DNA from: UBA6078 sp964468685
Lineage (GTDB): Bacteria; Desulfobacterota; Syntrophia; Syntrophales; UBA2210
Assembly: GCA_964468685.1 (NCBI GenBank)
Contig: CAYXUH010000050.1
Span: 1-12,473, forward strand
DNA: 12,473 nucleotides
Direction of reading: 5' to 3'
The position numbers and the translations under genes are program-made. Every line of letters starts with the position of its first letter. The first letter of the stretch is position 1. Positions 7,235 to 12,473 of the stretch are shown here, piece by piece. The notes under the pieces were generated by a model. That model was not told the origin of the DNA. It saw only the letters and a program-made list of their open reading frames with translations, and did not search any database.

Positions 7235-7509
7235 TAGTCAAGACCTTTCATTGCCGCAAAGTCGATCAACTGGTCTTTTCTCTTCTTGTGCTGCAGTTTT
7301 TTGAGGGCCTTTGCCTCTATCTGTCGTATTCTTTCCCTGGTAACGCCCATCATTTCGCCGACTTCTTCAAGTGTGAAGGGGCCATAGTTACAGGCAACCC
7401 AGGTACAGTTGCAGAAAGTTTCATTCTTTAACCACCACTCGCAGACCGTATCCTGACACGGTTCCGTGATGAACTCACCTGTATTTTTGCATACATATAA
7501 AGCTGACAT
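7234..7509 (-). CDS. Small cysteine-rich protein with sigma-70 region-4 helix-turn-helix
   Basis: A 91-residue protein. Residues 45-72 (FTLEEVGEMMGVTRERIRQ and following) match the sigma-70 region-4 motif, the part of a sigma factor that reads the -35 box; regions 1-3 are absent, so it is not a complete sigma factor. The first 40 residues contain six cysteines (C7, C18, C23, C33, C35, C40) plus a CEWW motif, which may bind a metal or a redox cluster; this is inference. The C-terminal part is basic (KKLQHKKRKD, 70-79). The start is firm: GAGAGGGGA lies just upstream of the ATG, and a strong promoter is at 7579-7609. Related small proteins annotated as sigma-factor-like helix-turn-helix proteins occur in deltaproteobacteria, to my recollection. 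It is convergent with the crotonase gene and divergent from panC. A transcriptional regulator is the likeliest role; its targets are unknown. Confidence 0.82.
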   Translation of the reverse strand: MSALYVCKNTGEFITEPCQDTVCEWWLKNETFCNCTWVACNYGPFTLEEVGEMMGVTRERIRQIEAKALKKLQHKKRKDQLIDFAAMKGLD

Positions 7510-7578
7510 CTATTTCCCCTCTCGGTTTTTAAAAGAGATTATAAAGGGAGGCTCACCCGGTCCCCTTAAAACCTTCGT

Positions 7579-7609
7579 ATTATAATAGCCGCTTATATCG
7601 GTTTGTCAA
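7579..7609 (-). promoter_or_regulatory. Sigma-70 promoter for the sigma-region-4 protein gene
   Basis: On the minus strand a perfect TTGACA (7609-7604) faces two overlapping -10 choices: TATTAT (7587-7582, spacer 16) and perfect TATAAT (7584-7579, spacer 19). Transcription would start near 7572-7575, giving a leader of about 65 bases. AATAGCCG occurs twice on the plus strand, near 7584 and 7608, flanking the promoter core. Confidence 0.62.
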
Positions 7610-7738
7610 TAGCCGGCTTGGCAAATAATTCACCAGAAGGTACAGAGCAAGAGAGCTTTTATCTTCTACAGGAGTGTGCGCGCCATTGTAAAGATAAACT
7701 TTCTGCGGGGTGACGATGCATTTTTATACATAAATTCC

Positions 7739-7767
7739 TTGACAGGGTTACAGGCTTTTGGTAGGAG
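7739..7767 (+). promoter_or_regulatory. Candidate promoter for the panCD transcript
   Basis: TTGACA at 7739-7744 is a perfect -35 box. The best-spaced -10 is the poor TAGGAG at 7762-7767 (17-base spacer), so the call is tentative. A start near 7774 would place the bulged hairpin at the very 5' end of the RNA. I found no better promoter further upstream. Confidence 0.35.
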
Positions 7768-7775
7768 GCAGGCGA

Positions 7776-7810
7776 TCCGCTTGGATCCATTGTTTATGGA
7801 CTGGGACGGA
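7776..7810 (+). promoter_or_regulatory. pan-motif-like RNA hairpin in the panC leader
   Basis: The RNA can fold into one long hairpin with exactly two single-base bulges, both adenines. UCCG (7776-7779) pairs with CGGA (7807-7810). A7806 bulges on the right. CUUGG (7780-7784) pairs with CUGGG (7801-7805), with G-U pairs. A7785 bulges on the left. UCCAU (7786-7790) pairs with AUGGA (7796-7800) and closes the loop UGUUU. The published pan motif is a stem-loop with two conserved bulged A residues found ahead of panB, panC and panD genes, including in deltaproteobacteria, and is a riboswitch candidate. Structure and position both agree; I recall the description but not the full sequence consensus. 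Confidence 0.7.
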
Positions 7811-7841
7811 AGAGAGCCAGGGCAGTATTGCGAGCAATTTC

Positions 7842-7876
7842 AAGGCCTCCCGTTTCAGAGCGGAGAGGCCTTTTTT
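7842..7876 (+). terminator. Intrinsic terminator in the panC leader
   Basis: AAGGCCTC (7842-7849) pairs perfectly with GAGGCCTT (7865-7872). The stem continues inside as CCG (7850-7852) with CGG (7861-7863) past one bulged A (7864), and an unbroken run of six T (7871-7876) overlaps the right arm. It ends 19 bases before the panC ATG, so it can only make sense as a leader attenuator or as the end of a short leader RNA. Confidence 0.85.
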
Positions 7877-7895
7877 GTGAGGGAATTGCCGCTGT

Positions 7896-8750
7896 ATGAA
7901 AGTTATTGAGACAGTACGCGACATGCAGGATTTTTCAGAGGTCCTCAGACTCCGAGGCAAACGGATCGCCTTTGTCCCTACCATGGGGTATCTGCATGAC
8001 GGACATCTGAGGTTGATGGAAGAAGGGAAAAGGCGGGGCGACTGTCTGGTAACCAGCATATATGTCAATCCAACGCAGTTCGGCCCGGGTGAAGATCTGG
8101 ACAAGTATCCCAGGGATTTTGCGAGGGATGAATGCCTTTCAAAAGATGTCGGTGTGGATGTTATCTTCTATCCCTCGAACCCACAGATGTATCCCGAGCA
8201 GTACCATACCTATGTTACCGTTGAAGATATAACCACAAATCTTTGTGGCTTGACGCGGCCAACCCATTTCAGGGGAGTGGCCACCGTCTGCGCGAAGCTG
8301 TTCAATATCGTCAAACCCCACGTCACCATCTTTGGAAGAAAGGATTTCCAACAACTGGCCGTGATAAAGAGAATGGTGGCCGATCTCAACATGGATATTG
8401 AGGTTATCGGGATACCGACGGTCAGGGAACCGGATGGTCTCGCCATGAGCTCCCGGAACGCATATCTGAAAGATGGTGATCGTGAATCCGCACTGAGTCT
8501 GAGCCGATCGATCGGACGTGCCGCGAACCTGTATGACCGGGGGGAACGGGATGCTGGCGTGATACTGCAAGAGGTGAGAGGCTTTATTGAGGGACATCCG
8601 GGGGCCAAAATTGATTATGTCAAGATCTGTGATGTCGAGACCATGGCGGATGTCGAGACCGTTGAAGGGGAAAGATCTGTACTGGCCCTGGCTGTCTGGG
8701 TAGGCACGCCGCGGCTTATAGATAATTATGTGTTTGGAGAAACTATTTAG
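7896..8750 (+). CDS. panC: Pantothenate synthetase
   Basis: PanC joins pantoate and beta-alanine with ATP via a pantoyl-adenylate to give pantothenate (vitamin B5), in the cytosol. The 284-residue length is normal. The nucleotide-binding HxGH-type motif is at 34-37 (HDGH, within MGYLHDGH). NPTQFGPGEDLDKYPRD at 58-74, FGRKDFQQ and the KMSKS-like MSSRNAYL are all present. One position in the usual RPGHF is threonine (RPTHF), probably harmless. A GAGGGA ribosome binding site lies about 11 bases upstream of the ATG. panD follows after 12 bases. The gene lies directly behind an RNA hairpin and terminator, so pathway-linked attenuation is likely. No panB is present in the window. Confidence 0.97.
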   Translation: MKVIETVRDMQDFSEVLRLRGKRIAFVPTMGYLHDGHLRLMEEGKRRGDCLVTSIYVNPTQFGPGEDLDKYPRDFARDECLSKDVGVDVIFYPSNPQMYPEQYHTYVTVEDITTNLCGLTRPTHFRGVATVCAKLFNIVKPHVTIFGRKDFQQLAVIKRMVADLNMDIEVIGIPTVREPDGLAMSSRNAYLKDGDRESALSLSRSIGRAANLYDRGERDAGVILQEVRGFIEGHPGAKIDYVKICDVETMADVETVEGERSVLALAVWVGTPRLIDNYVFGETI

Positions 8751-8762
8751 GCAGGTGAAACG

Positions 8763-9119
8763 ATGCAGAGAACGATGCTGAAATCAAAACTTCACAGGGC
8801 GGTTGTTACCGATGCCGATCTCCACTACGAGGGAAGCATAACCATTGACAAGGACCTTATGGATGCGGCTGATCTCCTCCCGTATGAACAGGTTGACATA
8901 TACAATGTGTCAAACGGCGAGAGATTTTCCACCTATGTGATCAAAGGTCCACGGGGATCCGGCATTATCTGTCTGAACGGGGCCGCAGCACGAAAGGCTT
9001 CGAGGGATGATCTTGTCATTATAGCGAGCTATGTGCAGGTTGACGAGGATTCGGTGAAGGGCTGGAAACCCACGTGCGTACTGCTCGGTGATAAAAACAA
9101 AATAAAAAAACATGTATAA
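8763..9119 (+). CDS. panD: Aspartate 1-decarboxylase proenzyme
   Basis: PanD decarboxylates L-aspartate to beta-alanine, the second substrate of PanC. The 118-residue proenzyme is expected to cleave itself between Gly24 and Ser25 (YEGS motif), leaving a pyruvoyl group on the new N terminus. The active-site residues known from E. coli fall at identical numbers: Lys9, Arg54, Thr57 and Tyr58. An AGGTGA ribosome binding site precedes the ATG and the gene begins 12 bases after panC, so the two form an operon that supplies both the last enzyme and its co-substrate. A GC-rich hairpin lies about 40 bases downstream. Confidence 0.97.
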   Translation: MQRTMLKSKLHRAVVTDADLHYEGSITIDKDLMDAADLLPYEQVDIYNVSNGERFSTYVIKGPRGSGIICLNGAAARKASRDDLVIIASYVQVDEDSVKGWKPTCVLLGDKNKIKKHV

Positions 9120-9157
9120 ATAATCCTGCTATTTTCATAGACTGAAATCTCCGAAAC

Positions 9158-9180
9158 AGGCGGGGCTATGTGCCCCGCCT
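9158..9180 (+). terminator. Terminator hairpin after panD
   Basis: GGCGGGGC (9159-9166) pairs with GCCCCGCC (9172-9179) around the loop TATGT, and an outer A-T pair adds one more base pair. The strong GC stem is followed by TTCGTTATT, a broken T-tract, so termination is likely but may be incomplete. Confidence 0.72.
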
Positions 9181-9186
9181 TCGTTA

Positions 9187-9215
9187 TTGCAGTGGGGGGA
9201 GCTTTCTGATATAAG
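9187..9215 (+). promoter_or_regulatory. Candidate promoter for the DUF502-metK unit
   Basis: TTGCAG (9187-9192, three of six matches) and TATAAG (9210-9215, five of six) are 17 bases apart, just downstream of the panD terminator and about 28 bases ahead of the DUF502 ATG. The -10 box is good and the -35 box weak. Confidence 0.4.
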
Positions 9216-9249
9216 ACCTCCTGTTCTTCAAAGGTAAACATTTGACAAT

Positions 9250-9912
9250 ATGCTGAAAAAGATCAGAAAAAACATTAAAGGTGTTTTCCTGACGGGGATA
9301 GCTGCTATCATTCCCGTGGGGGTGACCTTCTACATCCTGTATCTCATCATCGGGATGATGAATAAACTGGTCAAGATTATCCCCGCCCGGTTCCATCCCG
9401 ACCAGATACTCCCCTTTCATCTGCCGGGTCTCGGCATAATCATTACATTGGTTCTTATCTTTACCGTCGGTCTAGTGACAAAGAGCTATCTCGGCAAGAA
9501 GCTCGTCGCCCTCGGTGAAAGGATGGTGGGCAAGATCCCTCTGGTAAGGGGAATCTACAACGCGCTCAAACAGCTCGTTGACGCCGTGTTCAGCGATAAG
9601 GGACAGAGCTTCAAAAAGGCGGTCCTGATCGAATATCCGCGGAAGGGCCTGTACTCAATAGCTTTTGTTACCGGCGTGAGCCGGGGAGAGGTTCAAGTAA
9701 AAACAGCACAGAAGTGCGTGAACGTCTTTGTTCCCACGACACCCAATCCCACATCGGGATTTTACATAATGGTGCCGGAGACGGACACGATCGTCCTTGA
9801 TATGACGGTTGAGGAGGCATTCACTCTTATCATATCGGGCGGTATTGTTTCGCCGGAAGACGTTCAGAAAATAATACCCAAGAAGGGAGAAATAGATGCA
9901 GATAACATCTGA
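9250..9912 (+). CDS. DUF502 family membrane protein
   Basis: A 220-residue member of the DUF502 family, whose biochemical role is not known to me. Two membrane-spanning segments are visible at about 11-36 and 58-79, with a basic N terminus (MLKKIRKNIK). The soluble part carries the family's hallmark stretches: GERMVGKIPLVRGIYNALKQ at about 89-108 and PTTPNPTSGF at 162-171, followed by a VPETD turn. The ribosome binding site is poor (an AAAGG some 15-20 bases upstream), so the start is less certain, but the first membrane segment begins just after this ATG and supports it. Its last 17 bases overlap the start of metK, so the two are co-transcribed and probably translationally coupled. Confidence 0.87.
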   Translation: MLKKIRKNIKGVFLTGIAAIIPVGVTFYILYLIIGMMNKLVKIIPARFHPDQILPFHLPGLGIIITLVLIFTVGLVTKSYLGKKLVALGERMVGKIPLVRGIYNALKQLVDAVFSDKGQSFKKAVLIEYPRKGLYSIAFVTGVSRGEVQVKTAQKCVNVFVPTTPNPTSGFYIMVPETDTIVLDMTVEEAFTLIISGGIVSPEDVQKIIPKKGEIDADNI

Positions 9913-11074
9913 AGGGGTCAAGGTGGGGCATCCTGATATCGTGGCCGATACCATTGCTGCGGATATCATCGCACGGATACTGGATGAAGAAAAGAAGGCG
10001 GGATTGGATATAAACAATATGCCTCATTGTGGTCTTGAGGTATTCCTGGGGAAAGGCTTCTGTATTGTTGGCGGCGAAGTCGCTACGAGAATATACATTG
10101 ATATCGAGAAGAGTCTTCGCCAGACGGTGTTGGCTCTGGGATACAATGACGCGGCGGTGGGGCTGAACGGCCACTCGCTGGGCGTCTTCAACGCTATTAT
10201 ACCTCAATCTCCCAATATCAATATAGGAACACGCGCCGAACTGGGGAAACATAAGGAGATCGGTGCGGGAGACCAGGGGATCATGTATGGATACGCCTGT
10301 GATGAAACCCCTGAATTGCTTCCCCTGACCTATGTTTTGGTGAACCGGATGATGCGGGCATTTGAGGATTGCGGAAATCCCATATTTGCCCCCGACGGGA
10401 AGGGGCAGGTGACGGTGAACTATGATAAGAACGGCAAGCCGACGCATGTTTCGAAGGTATTGATGTCGAACGCCATCGATTATCGCCACGTGGCGGAGAA
10501 CGAGGAGATCGAGGAGACAGCGAAGAAGATAGCCTTTGAAAGCCTGGGGGAGTGGGTGAACGAAAAGGCCGAATTCCTGTTTAATCCCACCGGCGAATGG
10601 CAGGCGGTCCATTCATGCAGCGCCGCCGACTCCGGCGTCACTGGCCGTAAACTTGTCTGCCAGCTCTATGGAGGATATCCCGGGGCGCAGCTTGGCGGGG
10701 GAGCGGTGGTGAACAAGTCGCCTGAGAAGGTCGACTGTTCGGCCGTATTCGGGGCGCGCTATGTGGCCAAGAATCTTGTGGCCGCTGGTCTCGCAACCCG
10801 GTGTTCGGTACAGCTGGCCTACGCCATAGGGGTTGCGAAGCCGATGTCCATCTACGTCAACACCTTCAATACGAGTCGTATCCCGGATGAAGAGTTGTCA
10901 GGTATCGTGGAAAAGGTCTTTGATCTTACCCCCAAGGGGATGATAGAGGGCTTCGACTTGCTCAATGGTGATATCTACCGCAACATATCAAAGACCCTCT
11001 TCATGGACGACTATCCGTGGGAAAAGGCTGATATGGCGGAAAAGCTGAAGAAAGAGGCAGGAGACAAAGAATAG
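9896..11074 (+). CDS. metK: S-adenosylmethionine synthetase (divergent MetK)
   Basis: MetK makes S-adenosylmethionine from methionine and ATP. The 392-residue length is normal and the family framework is clear: TSE-x4-GHPD at 4-14, VGGE at 58-61, QSPNI at 104-108, signature 1 GAGDQGIMYGY at 123-133, NPTG at 230-233, D245, TGRK at 249-252, K274, K278, D280, ARYVAKNLVAAGLA at 287-300 and PWEK at 374-377. It is divergent in places. The lysine after GHPD is isoleucine (I15), and the usual GGGAFSxKD signature 2 reads GGGAVVNKS at 267-275. Most residues implicated in catalysis in the E. coli enzyme are nevertheless kept (H12, D14, D126, D245, R251, K252, K274, K278, D280). I expect an active enzyme. 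The start overlaps the end of the DUF502 gene; ahcY follows 116 bases later, which supports the assignment. Confidence 0.92.
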   Translation: MQITSEGVKVGHPDIVADTIAADIIARILDEEKKAGLDINNMPHCGLEVFLGKGFCIVGGEVATRIYIDIEKSLRQTVLALGYNDAAVGLNGHSLGVFNAIIPQSPNINIGTRAELGKHKEIGAGDQGIMYGYACDETPELLPLTYVLVNRMMRAFEDCGNPIFAPDGKGQVTVNYDKNGKPTHVSKVLMSNAIDYRHVAENEEIEETAKKIAFESLGEWVNEKAEFLFNPTGEWQAVHSCSAADSGVTGRKLVCQLYGGYPGAQLGGGAVVNKSPEKVDCSAVFGARYVAKNLVAAGLATRCSVQLAYAIGVAKPMSIYVNTFNTSRIPDEELSGIVEKVFDLTPKGMIEGFDLLNGDIYRNISKTLFMDDYPWEKADMAEKLKKEAGDKE

Positions 11075-11123
11075 GAATCAGGGGCGAGGGCCCGGAAATT
11101 AGAACGATTGATCCCCATGGCTT

Positions 11124-11152
11124 TTGCGGAGATGGGCATCGGTATATATATT
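11124..11152 (+). promoter_or_regulatory. Weak candidate promoter for ahcY
   Basis: TTGCGG (11124-11129, three of six) and TATATT (11147-11152, five of six) are 17 bases apart, which would give a leader of about 30 bases. The metK-ahcY gap of 116 bases shows no recognisable SAH or SAM riboswitch and no strong terminator, so read-through from metK is also likely. Confidence 0.33.
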
Positions 11153-11190
11153 TCACACAGAGACGCGAAGAGAAACCTTTTGGAGGGGTA

Positions 11191-12447
11191 ATGGATTACG
11201 ATATCAAGGACATACAACTGGCGGACGAGGGGAAATCGAGTGTTGACTGGGCGAACAAGAGCATGCCGGTCCTGAACAGCATCAAGAAGCGATTTGCAGA
11301 GGAAAAGCCGCTGAAGGGCATCAGGCTGGGGGCATGTCTCCATGTCACGACAGAGACGGCCAGCCTCATGGAGACGCTAAAAGCCGGGGGAGCCGAGCTT
11401 TCCCTGTGCGCGTCGAATCCCCTGAGTACGCAGGACTACGTCGCCGCCTATCTGGTAAAATATCAGGATATTGCGGTCCATGCCATCAACGCGGAGGATA
11501 CCGATACCTATTACCGTCACATAAACTCGGTCCTGGATACAGGGCCGGCGATAACGATGGATGACGGCGCCGATCTCGTATCGACGATCCACGCAAAGCG
11601 TCAGGACCTGATAGCCAATATTATTGGGGGAACAGAGGAGACAACCACCGGTGTGATCCGCCTGAAATCCATGGCAAATGAAGGGGTCCTGCGGTTCCCT
11701 TTGATAGCGGTGAATGATGCGGACACAAAGCACCTGTTCGATAACCGGTACGGCACGGGACAGAGCACCCTGGATGGAATTATACGGGCGACCAACCGGC
11801 TGATAGCGGGTTCCACCTTTGTCGTGTGCGGGTACGGGTGGTGCTCGAGGGGCCTTGCCATGAGGGCATCCGGGATGGGCGCAAACGTTATCGTGACAGA
11901 GGTCGATCCCCTTCGCGCCCTGGAGGCGGTTATGGATGGTTACCGGGTTATGCCGATCGCCGAGGCGGCCGAAGCGGGAGATTTCTTCTGCACGCTGACC
12001 GGGGATATGAATGTCATCCGCAGGGAGCATTTTGTAGTGATGAAGGATGGAGCCATCGTTTCCAACTCAGGCCATTTCAACGTGGAACTGGATATAGAGG
12101 GCCTCAAGAAGGTCTCCGAATATACCGGAAGGATACGGAAGTTTATCGACGAATACACGCTGAAGGACGGAAGGCGCATCTATATCCTGGGAGAGGGAAG
12201 GCTGATCAATCTTGCTGCCGCCGAAGGGCATCCCTCAAGCGTCATGGACATGAGCTTTGCCAATCAGGCCCTCTCCGCCGAGTACCTGGTACAGCATTCC
12301 AGCGAGCTGGATAAGCTGGTCTACAGCGTACCGGAAGATATCGACAAAGAGATCGCCCGATTAAAGCTGGAATCGTTGAATGTCAGGATAGATACGCTGA
12401 CGGCCGAACAGGAGAAATATCTCAATTCCTGGGAGATGGGGACATAA
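11191..12447 (+). CDS. ahcY: Adenosylhomocysteinase (S-adenosylhomocysteine hydrolase)
   Basis: AhcY splits S-adenosylhomocysteine, the inhibitory by-product of SAM-dependent methylation, into homocysteine and adenosine, using a tightly bound NAD. The 418-residue length is that of the short bacterial/archaeal form, ending in a SWEMGT-type tail rather than the longer KPDHYRY tail. Substrate-site segments are intact: CLHVT with H51, DDGADL with D125, GGTEETTTG at 146-154, and K180 and D184 in NDADTKHLFDN. The NAD-binding GYGWCSRG is at 214-221, followed by a VTEVDP strand end at 235-240. The ribosome binding site GGAGGGG is 3-9 bases ahead of the ATG. With metK upstream it completes the SAM-SAH part of the activated-methyl cycle. 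The stop codon overlaps the first unit of a heptamer repeat. Confidence 0.97.
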   Translation: MDYDIKDIQLADEGKSSVDWANKSMPVLNSIKKRFAEEKPLKGIRLGACLHVTTETASLMETLKAGGAELSLCASNPLSTQDYVAAYLVKYQDIAVHAINAEDTDTYYRHINSVLDTGPAITMDDGADLVSTIHAKRQDLIANIIGGTEETTTGVIRLKSMANEGVLRFPLIAVNDADTKHLFDNRYGTGQSTLDGIIRATNRLIAGSTFVVCGYGWCSRGLAMRASGMGANVIVTEVDPLRALEAVMDGYRVMPIAEAAEAGDFFCTLTGDMNVIRREHFVVMKDGAIVSNSGHFNVELDIEGLKKVSEYTGRIRKFIDEYTLKDGRRIYILGEGRLINLAAAEGHPSSVMDMSFANQALSAEYLVQHSSELDKLVYSVPEDIDKEIARLKLESLNVRIDTLTAEQEKYLNSWEMGT

Positions 12448-12473
12448 AGGAGTAAGGAGTAAGGAGTAAGGAG
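12447..12473. repeat. Tandem heptamer repeat AAGGAGT
   Basis: Three perfect AAGGAGT units (12447-12453, 12454-12460, 12461-12467) and six bases of a fourth run to the window edge. The first base of the array is the last base of the ahcY stop codon. The array may continue beyond the window. Confidence 0.9.

Larger units (their letters stand above)
7510..7895. other. Regulatory intergenic region between the sigma-like gene and panC
   Basis: This 386-base stretch has no convincing protein gene. From left to right it holds the ribosome binding site and untranslated leader of the minus-strand sigma-like gene (7510-7572), that gene's promoter (7579-7609), a stretch at 7620-7738 in which I see nothing defined, a perfect TTGACA at 7739-7744 reading right, a pan-motif-like hairpin (7776-7810), and an intrinsic terminator (7842-7876) just ahead of panC. 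Confidence 0.7.

Noticed and set aside
7628..7669. Imperfect dyad AGAAGGTA...TATCTTCT
   Set aside because: It has one mismatch in a short stem, a long loop and no T-run; it is within chance expectation for a region this size.
7739..7876. A 4.5S (SRP) or 6S RNA gene
   Set aside because: The promoter-to-terminator size is near that of SRP RNA, but the conserved GGAAGGNAGCAG-type apical loop is absent, and there is no long hairpin with the central bubble of 6S RNA.
7676..7909. A 77-codon plus-strand open frame ahead of panC
   Set aside because: It runs through the bulged hairpin, the terminator and its T-run into panC, begins with a non-ATG codon, and resembles no family I know; the RNA-leader reading explains the region better.
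9830..10612. A 260-codon minus-strand open frame opposite metK
   Set aside because: It is a shadow of the metK reading frame with no domain, promoter or ribosome binding site support.
11075..11190. SAH or SAM riboswitch between metK and ahcY
   Set aside because: I looked for the conserved core of the SAH riboswitch and SAM aptamers and saw no match; only a weak CCCAT/ATGGG dyad is present.
1..12473. CRISPR array, prophage, insertion sequence or defence genes
   Set aside because: No regularly spaced direct repeats with unique spacers, no transposase or phage genes, and all large genes are accounted for by housekeeping functions.

Overview
This window carries almost entirely housekeeping genes of a Gram-negative bacterium. 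Gene content and protein character suggest a deltaproteobacterium (Desulfobacterota, perhaps the Syntrophia side). The pointers are the rpsA-sppA pairing, a DUF502 membrane protein, a small cysteine-rich sigma-region-4 protein, an S-adenosylhomocysteine hydrolase of the short (about 420-residue) type, and a pan-motif-like RNA before panC. The assignment is an inference; no rRNA or other phylogenetic marker is present to fix it.

Layout. (1) 1-3297, minus strand: a TPR-containing periplasmic M48 metalloprotease, then leucyl aminopeptidase pepA, then the start of a dipeptide/oligopeptide ABC transporter ATPase that runs off the left edge. The last two genes are only 7 bases apart, so peptide import and peptide hydrolysis are probably co-expressed. 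(2) 3298-3633: a divergent intergenic region with a good sigma-70-like promoter for the protease and a weaker one for rpsA. (3) 3634-7083, plus strand: rpsA (ribosomal protein S1), sppA (signal peptide peptidase) and a crotonase-fold enoyl-CoA hydratase/isomerase, probably one operon. (4) 7084-7236: a compact non-coding block with two abutting copies of a structured palindromic element whose stems covary, followed by two 17-base mini-palindromes. (5) 7234-7509, minus strand: a 91-residue protein pairing six cysteines with a sigma-70 region-4 helix-turn-helix. (6) 7510-9119: a regulatory leader, with a hairpin bearing two bulged adenines (the hallmark of the pan motif) and a strong intrinsic terminator, ahead of the pantothenate genes panC and panD. 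(7) 9250-12447, plus strand: a DUF502 membrane protein overlapping an unusually divergent metK, then ahcY. These last two make SAM and dispose of its by-product SAH, so they form the core of the activated-methyl cycle. (8) 12447-12473: a tandem AAGGAGT repeat that starts inside the ahcY stop codon.

Nothing here looks like a defence system, prophage, CRISPR array or insertion sequence. The observations most worth a second look are the tandem covarying hairpin elements, the cysteine-rich sigma-region-4 protein, the panC leader architecture, and the MetK whose second signature motif is degraded. All coordinates, motifs and pairings were read by eye from the sequence; no searches or folding programs were run.
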